Source of the DNA: Pteria penguin
Taxonomy: Eukaryota; Mollusca; Bivalvia; Pterioida; Pteriidae
Direction of reading: 5' to 3'
Length of the DNA: 64,000 nucleotides
Assembly: GCA_035048485.1 (NCBI GenBank)
Contig: CM068584.1
Location: 59,397,739 to 59,461,738, forward strand
Shown here in pieces: positions 57,501 to 64,000 of the stretch; within the stretch, counting starts at the first letter, position 1, and every line of letters starts with the position of its first letter. Position numbers and translations under genes: made by a program. The notes under the pieces are model-generated. The model ran no database searches. It worked only from the letters and a program-made list of their open reading frames with translations, and was not told the DNA's origin.

Positions 57501-60500
57501 CTTACTTTAACTGATCCCTCGCTTTTGACCGACTATTTATGGTCAGTTCATGACGATCTATGTGGGAGTGATCATTTTCCACTTATATTACATAGTAATG
57601 TATCGTCTAATAATAATTGTATTCCACGTTGGAAACTTAATAAAGCTGACTGGTGTCAATTTCAATCTGATTGCCTCACGAGTCTGAATCAAATTAATAA
57701 TTTAGCTGAAAACGACCCTATTCTTACTTTTACAAATACATTAGTTCAGATTTGTGAATTCAACATTCCTAAGACCTCTACATTTTCTAACCATAAATAC
57801 AACCCATGGTTTGATGATAACTGTAAAAGTGTCATCAAAGATCGCAAAAAGGCCGAAAAAGAATTTAGACGACATCCTATTTCGTCAAATTTAAATAAAG
57901 TTCGCCAACGTAGAGCGGTTGTCAGGCGCACCATTAATAACTGCAAACGTTTATCCTGGAGAAAGTATGTCTCTAACGTGAATACTCATACACCTACAAA
58001 TAAGGTATGGAAAATGATTAATAGAATAAAAGGTAAAGGTACTTCAAATAATGTTAAACATCTTCACCATAACTCTAATATTTTAACATCCAAACTTGAT
58101 ATTGCCAATTGTTTGGGGAATACTTTTTCAAAAAATTCTTCGTCTGATAATTGTCTCCCTCAATTTCGTCGTTTAAAACAAAAATCTGAAAAATTAAAAT
58201 TAAAATTTTCGTCGAATAATCAGGAAGATTATAATGAACCGTTTTCGATTGAAGAATTACAAATGTCTTTACAAAAATCACATGATACTGCAACTGGTCC
58301 GGATGAAGTACATTATCAAATTTTAAAACATCTTCCGTTAGAATCTTTAAATATTTTACTTCATATTTTTAATTACATTTGGTTGAATGGTGATTTCCCA
58401 GAGTCGTGGAGACAATCTATTATAATTCCAATTCCAAAACCTGGAAAGGATCATACTGATCCTGTTAATTATCGGCCAATATCATTAACGAGCTGCGTTT
58501 GTAAAACTTTAGAACGAATGATCAATGAACGTCTTATCTGGTTCCTGGAACACAACAATTTTCTCACTGATATTCAGTGTGGTTTCAGGAAGCAGAGGAG
58601 CACCATGGATCATCTTGTGCGCCTTGAAACGTATATACGTGATGCCTTTGTTAATAAGGAACATGTTGTCTCCATATTTTTTGATTTGGAGAAAGCGTAT
58701 GATACTACCTGGAAATATGGTATTTTAAAGGATCTATATGATATGGGTTTAAGAGGCAGTTTGCCAATATTTATTTCAAACTTTCTTAAAGACAGATATT
58801 TTAATGTTCGACTTGGCTCTCATGTTTCTGATTCTTTTGAACAGGAGATGGGAGTTCCTCAGGGAAGTATATTGTCGGTTACTCTTTTTAGTATCAAAAT
58901 AAACAGCTTAACACAGGTTTTAAAACATGATATAGATGGATCACTTTATGTTGATGACTTTTTGATATGTTGTCGCGGTAAAAATATGAATCTAATTGAG
59001 AGAAAACTACAGCTTTGTCTGAATGACATATTTCAGTGGTCTATAGAAAACGGCTTTAAATTTTCGAAAAATAAAACTTCTTGTGTTCATTTCTGCCAGA
59101 ATAGACGAATGCATAATGACCCTGAACTTTTTATGGATGGTAATAGGATAAATGTAGTAAACGAAGTGAAATTTCTTGGTGTCATCTTTGATAAACGATT
59201 GTCTTTTTTACCGCATATTAAATCTTTAAAAGTCAAATGTTTAAAAGCCTTAGATATTTTGAAAGTTTTATCTAGTACAGAGTGGGGTGCTGAAAGTACA
59301 ACGTTGCTCCAGCTTTACAGATCGCTGGTCCGATCGAAGCTGGACTATGGTTGTATTGTTTATGGTTCGGCCAGAAAGTCTTATTTACAGCTTTTGGACA
59401 CCATACATCACCAGGGCTTAAGATTAAGTCTTGGTGCTTTCAGGACCTCACCTGTACAAAGTTTATACTCGGAAGCAAATGAACCTTCTTTGAATGAAAG
59501 AAGAGTGAAATTAACATTACAATATATCATTAAACTCTATGCAAACCCATCAAATCCTGCATTTAACTGTGTCTTCAAGCCGAAATATGAAATACAATAT
59601 CTTAATAAACCAAATAACATTAAAAGTATAGGCTTACGTGTTAAACCATTTATCGAAGAGGCTGGCATCACGCTATCTGATATAGCTAAATATGAAATAT
59701 CTTCTTCACCACCATGGTTGATGAAGAGACCTACAGTCATACTTAAATTATCAGATTATAAGAAACATGATACTAACTCTCTCCAATATCAACAAATGTT
59801 TTCCGAGATTTCGTCTTTGTACTCTGATTATAAATCGTACTATACAGATGGCTCTAAGGTTGATGATAGAGTTGCAGCTGCTGCAGTAACAGATAATGAC
59901 GTTACTCTATCCACACGTTTACCTGATAATAGCTCTATATTTACTGCAGAAGCTAAAGCTATACTTTTAGCACTTACTGACATCGAAAGAAACAAATATT
60001 CTAAAAATATAGTTTATTCTGATTCTTTATCGTGCCTTCAGGCTATTAAATATTTCAATACAAGTAATTTATATGTTCTGAAGATTTTAGAGAAAGTCAA
60101 TTATCTGTTATTAAATAATTTGGAGGTTGCATTTTGTTGGGTTCCAGGACATATGGGTTTGGTTGGTAATGTTAGAGCTGATAAAGTAGCAAAAGAAGCT
60201 GTATATAGATCTAATACTGTAGGTAAAATTCCATGTAGCGACTTTAAAACTTGTATTTTTAACTATATTGAGACTTTAACACAAGAAGCTTGGGATCATG
60301 AAGTTAACAATAAACTTCATGATTTCAAGCCAATTTTTAAAAATAAATTACAATGTAATCATAATAATCGTCGAGATGAAGTTGTTACTTATAGACTCCG
60401 CATAGGGCACTCTTGGATCACTCATTCTTACCTGTTAAAGGAAGAGCCTCCTCCAGAGTGTATCCCTTGCGGATGTCTATTAAGTATTAAACATATATTG

Positions 60501-61063
60501 TTAGAATGTGCAGACACTGCACACATTCGAAATGACTATTATACAGTAAAAAGTATGAATGAGTTATTTGAGAATGTCAGTATTTGGAAAGTTCTTGGAT
60601 TTTTAAAAGAAGTTAACTTATATAGTAAAATATAATATTGAAATATAACATATTTTAATTGTGTATAGATGTACATTTTAGTAGTACCATTTATGTGTAA
60701 ATACGATATACAATGAGAGCTGGTCTTTCCTAGATATTTTTAATTGCTCCTTTTAAATTTGATTCGATTTGTGTTAACTTGTGACCGTCGCCATATGGGT
60801 GGAATATTCCCGGTGCGACGTAAAACAATAATTTATCTATCTATCTATCTATCTATAATACTCATATAGTTGAAATCAACAAAGCATTAGATCAATGGTG
60901 TGGTCGCTCAACCTTCCCATTAAAGTTTTGGAAACATAGAGGATTCTGGAACTCCAGCTTACACCATTTGGCCAGCGATGGTGTGCATCTCAACAGAGTG
61001 CATATGCACAAGTACTTGCAGAGCTTAAAGAGTGCTGTCCTCCATGCTTCTCGGCAGTATTAA
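54576..61063 (+). CDS. SGNH-type hydrolase ORF, copy 5, interrupted by a LINE
   Basis: The first part (54576-54957) reads MEDQQIVVLMGHSFIRRVGE, block I, and IVFLQIGGNDIRANCDI, block III near residue 72. The last part (60867-61063) reads FWKHRGFWNSSLHHL and ASDGVHLNRVHMHKYLQ, the catalytic Asp-x-x-His near residues 165-168, then TAA at 61061-61063. The parts are separated only by the LINE and its 14-bp duplication, and the frame is exactly continuous across the empty site, giving 192 codons without any other lesion. So it was intact when the LINE landed. The fold predicts an esterase or similar hydrolase. It lies 1.4 kb upstream of a DIRS-like gag in the same orientation. Confidence 0.8.
54958..55623 (+). 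promoter_or_regulatory. LINE 5' UTR / internal promoter region
   Basis: No long ORF. It starts with strong self-complementary GC sequence, then AGAATAGGACCTCCGTACC. Non-LTR elements usually carry an internal promoter here; no specific site can be named. Confidence 0.5.
55624..56949 (+). CDS. LINE ORF1, gag-like RNA-binding protein
   Basis: I place the start at the Met of MDSPLTNHQTLSKRKRL (55624) because the 11 codons before it, from ATG 55591, are hydrophobic and look like leader noise; both starts are in frame. The N-terminal half (to about residue 185) is an RRM-like segment with LLVECAKKQQSLNL and VVGVKRFLVKKDG. Next are a CCHC knuckle, CFTCQKFGHGQRNC (56187-56228), and Cys clusters CDRCGH and CANCKGSHCASSKECP. 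A Ser-rich low-complexity region and a basic tail (KKGRKPSLARLKLP) complete it. Such proteins coat the element RNA. The stop TGA overlaps the ORF2 ATG (ATGA at 56946-56949), suggesting termination-reinitiation. No lesion seen. Confidence 0.9.
   Translation: MDSPLTNHQTLSKRKRLADCPEFCQEDDDWNKFLVITADDNALAKASPFLVDKTIQSIAGTVKNITKQRNGNLLVECAKKQQSLNLQTCDHIGDITVKVVPHRFLNTSQGILRDKDRNLALLADDVILNELKSQKVVGVKRFLVKKDGTEIKTRTFLLTFSTSTVPSTIKLGYVKAKVDLYYPSPLRCFTCQKFGHGQRNCRGRKTCDRCGHVDTGIEEYDDHFAFSEPCCAEIKCANCKGSHCASSKECPLYQREVNIIKIKVEKGISFSEARNIYNTTHARSVATNSYASMVSTRKTVSVACQTEISGLSADLPSTSGFSTSSISVSTSSSQTSSSPKSVVANKNKNSSSKQKPNKNQLQKSSKHVSHCNLSSPDVVTKNKYDVLEVDMEESVSPSASNYNIHGSSATADEKVSSNARDCSKSPTKKGRKPSLARLKLP
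56946..60635 (+). CDS. LINE ORF2, endonuclease-reverse transcriptase-RNase H
   Basis: The 1229-codon frame is uninterrupted. An APE-type endonuclease covers about residues 1-235: IIQWNCRGL, CLQETHL, LLGDFNAHN near 131 and GSDHFPLI near 208. The RT has NYRPISLTSCVCK, FFDLEKAYDTTW, GVPQGSILS, the catalytic YVDDFL near 668 and FLGVIFDKRLSF. RNase H has its acidic set in YYTDGSK (about 967), TAEAKA (about 1001), YSDSLS and GNVRADKVAKEA. The C-terminus holds a Cys/His motif, ECIPCGCLLSIKHILLEC. All catalytic residues I can check are present, so the element may be competent. It makes and inserts cDNA by target-primed reverse transcription and is the likely helper for the SINEs sharing its tail. Confidence 0.95.
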   Translation: MKHRDSIIQWNCRGLKVNINELHLLDQQFTPAAFCLQETHLKDTDALQLKNFFQYNIYSANERAVGGSSIFVRNSFLHSNIILDTALQAVAVRITLHKTITFCSVYIPPSSSLDCTELDKLVRQLPKPYILLGDFNAHNILWGSDSVDTKGKIIEDFISKHNLCVFNDGSSTYLHPGHGTYSSIDLTLTDPSLLTDYLWSVHDDLCGSDHFPLILHSNVSSNNNCIPRWKLNKADWCQFQSDCLTSLNQINNLAENDPILTFTNTLVQICEFNIPKTSTFSNHKYNPWFDDNCKSVIKDRKKAEKEFRRHPISSNLNKVRQRRAVVRRTINNCKRLSWRKYVSNVNTHTPTNKVWKMINRIKGKGTSNNVKHLHHNSNILTSKLDIANCLGNTFSKNSSSDNCLPQFRRLKQKSEKLKLKFSSNNQEDYNEPFSIEELQMSLQKSHDTATGPDEVHYQILKHLPLESLNILLHIFNYIWLNGDFPESWRQSIIIPIPKPGKDHTDPVNYRPISLTSCVCKTLERMINERLIWFLEHNNFLTDIQCGFRKQRSTMDHLVRLETYIRDAFVNKEHVVSIFFDLEKAYDTTWKYGILKDLYDMGLRGSLPIFISNFLKDRYFNVRLGSHVSDSFEQEMGVPQGSILSVTLFSIKINSLTQVLKHDIDGSLYVDDFLICCRGKNMNLIERKLQLCLNDIFQWSIENGFKFSKNKTSCVHFCQNRRMHNDPELFMDGNRINVVNEVKFLGVIFDKRLSFLPHIKSLKVKCLKALDILKVLSSTEWGAESTTLLQLYRSLVRSKLDYGCIVYGSARKSYLQLLDTIHHQGLRLSLGAFRTSPVQSLYSEANEPSLNERRVKLTLQYIIKLYANPSNPAFNCVFKPKYEIQYLNKPNNIKSIGLRVKPFIEEAGITLSDIAKYEISSSPPWLMKRPTVILKLSDYKKHDTNSLQYQQMFSEISSLYSDYKSYYTDGSKVDDRVAAAAVTDNDVTLSTRLPDNSSIFTAEAKAILLALTDIERNKYSKNIVYSDSLSCLQAIKYFNTSNLYVLKILEKVNYLLLNNLEVAFCWVPGHMGLVGNVRADKVAKEAVYRSNTVGKIPCSDFKTCIFNYIETLTQEAWDHEVNNKLHDFKPIFKNKLQCNHNNRRDEVVTYRLRIGHSWITHSYLLKEEPPPECIPCGCLLSIKHILLECADTAHIRNDYYTVKSMNELFENVSIWKVLGFLKEVNLYSKI

Positions 61064-61485
61064 AAGAGGTGTAATCTCAATTTGAGATCTTCTGTATTTG
61101 GAGATAAGTATCTATAGATGAAATTTGATGTCAATAAGTTTTATAAAAATATTATATCAGACTAAATCACTAATTAATCAATATTGCAGTGGCGGAGTTG
61201 GTTGCAAATTGCAAACCATTAGCTCAATATACATGTCCACATGATGATATTTAATGGCGGAGAGCATACTTACTGAGATTCTGATATTCATGAATTAAAT
61301 TATCAATATATTAACTTTGGCTATAAGTATAATCATAATTATAATACGGCTAAGCTGTCTAAGGCTACGTTCATAGTTCATTGATAAATACTAGCTTGAA
61401 TTTTGTGTGCGATTTTAGGTACATATACAATGTATTGTACAATTAACAACGAACAATAATGACACCCATGCATGTGGGTATTGCC
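61064..61485. other. Spacer downstream of SGNH copy 5
   Basis: Contains a small palindrome, ATCTCAATTTGAGAT (about 61074-61088), just after the SGNH stop. Nothing else seen. Confidence 0.5.
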
Positions 61486-61489
61486 TTGT

Positions 61490-62380
61490 TTTGCATTTAT
61501 TTGGCCATCAACCCTAATCACGCTGCATCATCAAGAGGGTGTGCCAATTGTACATATTGTACAATTTTTTACTAATATGATGATTGCTAAATTTATCATA
61601 ATACATATTATATTACATAATCACTCATGCTAGGTACAGGTTCAGGTGCATGTACATATTGTATTTTATTTTTATAATAATAATTAATGTCACACCAAAT
61701 TAGTAAGACATCTTTACATATTGTACAAACTAATATTTATTGCCATACATGTAGCTAATTTATAGCATCACCAGATTGGTGAGGCCACAGTACACATTGT
61801 ACGAATTATCATTACCATACCTATTGCTTGACATCACCAGATTGGTGAGGCCACAGTACATATTGTACAAATTATTATTACCATACCTATTGCTTGGCAT
61901 CACCAGATTGGTGAGGTCACTTACCATACCTATTGCTTGGCATCACCAGATTGGTGAGGTCACAGTACACATTGTACAAATTATTATTACCATACCTATT
62001 GCTTGGCATCACCAGATTGGTGAGGTCACAGTACACATTGTACAAATTATTATTACCATACCTATTGCTTGGCATCACCATATTGGTGAGGCCACAGTAC
62101 ACATTTTACAAATGAATATTACCATACCTATAACATGGTATTTCCACATTGATGAGGCAATTGTACACACAGTACAAACTATTATTATGCACAGTTTTAC
62201 ATAATGTTCAAAATCATTACATGTATTACCATTCATGTAGCTAATGCATGGCATCACCAGATGGGTGAGGCATAGGTACAGATTGTACAAATTATTACTA
62301 TCATGCATGTAGCAATTGCATTGCATCAATTTATTAGATTACTTGGGTATTTGTACATATTGTACAAACTATTGCCTTGT
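61490..62380. repeat. 66-bp tandem array (core 61760-62150) with diverged flanks
   Basis: The start of CATCACCAGATTGGTGAGG falls at 61766, 61832, 61898, 61941, 62007 and 62073, then a degenerate copy near 62138; one unit is only 43 bp. Each unit contains two internal inverted repeats, CACCAGATTGGTG and GTACAnATTGTAC. Diverged units continue to about 62380, 100 bp before the gag ATG. Upstream partial units go back to about 61490. Confidence 0.9.
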
Positions 62381-62482
62381 CTCAGAATATTTCAACAGCT
62401 CAATATGGGTATTATGGCAAGGTTCATACTGAACATATGGTATTAATACTATTATTAGTAAACTATATAAACCATTTTCAGA

Positions 62483-63523
62483 ATGCCACCCAGGAAAAGA
62501 AAAAATCAGTCAGAGGTTGCATCAGAGGAAGTGCCTCAAGCTTCTGCAGCCAAACAGAGATCACGAACAAAGATAGTTAACAATGATGTGCAGAATGACT
62601 TTGATTACGATAAACTTGCAGAAGCATTGCTGCAACAACAAGAGTTAAAAAACTCTAGGCATAGTGTAAACAATCAAGATACATGTATTGATGTTCCCGA
62701 GCCATCATTAAATGTCACTCCAGGAGTGAATCTAAATACAATTTCATCAACCATTCAGACTTCAAGCCATGAGGGCAATCCAATGCCATCCCTGGGCACG
62801 TTTATTGATAATCTATTCTCAGGTGAGTCGGTGGTTACATCCCCTGCAAATATGCAAACAACTCCCTTGTCAATTAGTAATGGTATACCCTTGGGAGCCA
62901 CTGTACCATTACGGTTAAAAAATAAGATTTGGGGGGATCAATTTATTGAAATGAAGTCCTTGCTACCCAATCAGAAAGAGAGCTCTATTGCCATCCAGAT
63001 TGAGAACAACTCAATCTCATTCAATAGCCAAGCTGGAGTAGCATCATCCATTTCCTTGCACCAGTGGACAAATGCATTTTTTATATTTATGAGCATTTAT
63101 GTAGAAAAGTTTCCGAATGAAGCTACCAATCTACTAAAGTATGGTTTTATTGTTCGTGAGTTAGGATCAACCCACGGTGACGCCGCATGGCGTTATTACG
63201 ATGAAAACTTTCGAAAACTTAGGCAATCTAGCCTAGTACCATGGCAAATACCCATATCAGAATACATGGTTAAAGCCAGTACTTTATCTTCTCCTTTTCG
63301 TGGCCAAAGCAAATCAAAGCAGCCCACAAAATTTTGCTATAATTACAACAATGGGTCAAAATGTCAAACGTACCCATGCCCATACAAACATGCTTGCCAG
63401 AATTATAAACAAAATCACCCCAGAAGCAAATGCCGCTCCCAGTCCCAGCAAAGGGAAGATCCAAAGAAATTTACACAGCCTCCAACCAGTAAGCCAAAAA
63501 CTGCCAACCCCAGTCAAAAGTAA
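62483..63523 (+). CDS. gag-like ORF of DIRS-like retrotransposon
   Basis: The ATG at 62483 opens with a basic MPPRKRKNQSE and a polar region, then a helical core (LHQWTNAFFIFMSIYVEKFP, HGDAAWRYYDENFRKL). The PFRGQSKSKQPTKFCYNYNN linker leads to a zinc motif with spacing C-x7-C-x4-C-x3-H-x-C (CYNYNNGSKCQTYPCPYKHAC region). This build, a helical core, an F-R-G-Q linker and a CCCH-type finger, is typical of gag from DIRS-like tyrosine-recombinase retrotransposons. 346 codons, no lesion. The next ORF overlaps its end in another frame. Confidence 0.8.
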   Translation: MPPRKRKNQSEVASEEVPQASAAKQRSRTKIVNNDVQNDFDYDKLAEALLQQQELKNSRHSVNNQDTCIDVPEPSLNVTPGVNLNTISSTIQTSSHEGNPMPSLGTFIDNLFSGESVVTSPANMQTTPLSISNGIPLGATVPLRLKNKIWGDQFIEMKSLLPNQKESSIAIQIENNSISFNSQAGVASSISLHQWTNAFFIFMSIYVEKFPNEATNLLKYGFIVRELGSTHGDAAWRYYDENFRKLRQSSLVPWQIPISEYMVKASTLSSPFRGQSKSKQPTKFCYNYNNGSKCQTYPCPYKHACQNYKQNHPRSKCRSQSQQREDPKKFTQPPTSKPKTANPSQK

Positions 63524-64000
63524 TTGTTTAAGGAAAGAACTTGAAGGCTATGATTCTGAAATCTCCCATTATCTTGTATCAGGGTTTACACACGGTTTCA
63601 AACTAGGTAGTTCTATTCCAGTCAATTCTTTTTGTGAAAGGAACCATTCATCAATTTTCAAAAACCCAAAAATTGTACAGTCAAAATTAAACAAAGAATT
63701 AACCTTAAATCGCATTTCTGGCCCTCATACCTTGAAACTGTTCTCTAATTTCGTATGTTCTCCATTGGGATTGATACCAAAGAAATCCTTGGGGGAATAT
63801 AGGCTCATTCATGATTTATCATTTCCTAATGGCCATTTGGTTAACGAAAGTATCCCTTTCAAGTTTTGTACAGTTCAATATGATAATATAGAGACTGTAA
63901 GGGGGTTGATGAAAAAATTTGGGAAATTGGCTTTAATGGCAAAAACAGATATAGAAGATGGTTTCAGAAATCTCCCTTTACACCCATCTGACTATCACCT
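63390..64000 (+). CDS. Reverse transcriptase ORF of DIRS-like element, cut by window end
   Basis: An ATG at 63390 starts a frame overlapping gag by about 134 bp and open to the end of the window. It reads QKLPTPVKSNCLRKELEGYD, FTHGFKLGSSIPVNSF, then NFVCSPLGLIPKKSLGEYRL and IHDLSFPNGHLVNESIPF. It ends with LALMAKTDIEDGFRNLPLHP, where TDIEDGF holds the first catalytic Asp of RT. The S-P-L-G-L-I-P-K-K and D-L-S-F-P landmarks fit DIRS-type RT rather than LTR or LINE RT. RNase H, methyltransferase-like and tyrosine-recombinase ORFs would lie beyond the window. No lesion in the visible part. The overlap suggests frameshifting or reinitiation. Confidence 0.85.
   Translation, partial: MLARIINKITPEANAAPSPSKGKIQRNLHSLQPVSQKLPTPVKSNCLRKELEGYDSEISHYLVSGFTHGFKLGSSIPVNSFCERNHSSIFKNPKIVQSKLNKELTLNRISGPHTLKLFSNFVCSPLGLIPKKSLGEYRLIHDLSFPNGHLVNESIPFKFCTVQYDNIETVRGLMKKFGKLALMAKTDIEDGFRNLPLHPSDYH

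Larger units (their letters stand above)
54958..60852 (+). mobile_element. Full-length non-LTR retrotransposon (I/Jockey-superfamily LINE with RNase H)
   Basis: The 5.9-kb element has a GC-rich 5' end (CCCCGTGGGGTCCCCGGGG), a 0.67-kb 5' UTR, two intact ORFs, a 0.2-kb 3' UTR ending GACGTAAAACAATAATTTATC, and a (TATC)n tail. A perfect 14-bp target duplication, CTATAATACTCATA, is at 54944-54957 and 60853-60866. Presence of RNase H with a CCHC-type ORF1 points to the I/Nimb side of the group; the exact clade is inference. Four shorter copies of the same family occur in the window. Confidence 0.95.

Noticed and set aside
61776..62204. 142-codon ORF with repeated ITRLVRPQYTLY-type peptide
   Set aside because: Pure translation of the tandem array; several frames are open simultaneously because the 66-bp unit is a multiple of three.
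61760..62330. Regular repeats that could suggest a CRISPR array
   Set aside because: Units are contiguous 66-bp tandem copies without unique spacers, in a eukaryotic context with no cas genes.

Overview
The window reads as eukaryotic, AT-rich nuclear DNA from an invertebrate, most likely a mollusc (probably a bivalve). Evidence: spliceosomal acceptor sites in front of isolated exons, tRNA-derived SINEs, LINE 3' tails of the molluscan GACGTAAAACAATAATC type, diverged repeats rich in AAGGTCA and AAAAGTTATGGCC, and many long poly-C tracts. I see no prokaryotic operons, no rRNA and no free-standing tRNA gene. No complete multi-exon host gene can be assembled.

Layout. 1-3360: tail of an unknown ORF, then a decayed OTU-like segment and a Mutator-like (MULE) transposase. 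3.5-6.3 kb: several tandem arrays, a frameshifted SGNH-hydrolase ORF and a SINE. 8.3-9.4 kb: a mobile unit carrying a second SGNH ORF (minus). 12.6-13.2 kb: a Tpt1/KptA-like exon (minus). 13.2-17.1 kb: a broken LINE (minus) with a SINE and a short LINE-tail fragment inside it. 17.5-18.3 kb: OB-fold (RPA-like) remnant. 18.6-21.6 kb: a Trp-rich pseudogene, an unknown ORF and a pogo/Tigger-like transposase. 22-25.5 kb: a 222-bp direct repeat, a KCTD-type BTB fragment, and two oppositely oriented secreted Cys-rich candidates flanking a SINE. 27-30.5 kb: a Penelope-like RT fragment and an ISL2EU-type DNA transposon (THAP, YqaJ nuclease, DDE transposase). 32.4-34.6 kb: a long AGGTCA-rich repeat ending in a hairpin. 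35.6-38.0 kb: 5' LTR, gag and protease of an LTR retrotransposon (minus). 40-42 kb: a 5'-truncated LINE. 43.3 kb: a 54-bp-arm inverted repeat. 47-49 kb: an L1-like LINE remnant with three later insertions. 50.3-54.2 kb: SGNH units with a piggyBac element nested in one. 54.6-61.1 kb: an SGNH ORF of 192 codons cut by a full-length, apparently intact LINE (5.9 kb, 14-bp target duplication). 61.5-62.4 kb: a 66-bp tandem array. 62.5 kb to the end: gag and the start of RT of a DIRS-like retrotransposon.

How the parts relate. The intact LINE (APE endonuclease, RT, RNase H) is the youngest dated event and shares its 3' tail with the abundant SINE, so it or a close relative is the likely SINE mobiliser. 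Five SGNH-hydrolase ORFs in at least two subfamilies lie on repeated units, and the least damaged one sits in the same orientation just upstream of a DIRS-like gag-RT. That set (SGNH ORF, 66-bp array, gag, RT) is the best candidate for an under-described composite element. The two flanking Cys-rich ORFs sharing a C-x-W-x-G-[DE]-G-x-Y-x-x-C signature are the best host-gene candidates.
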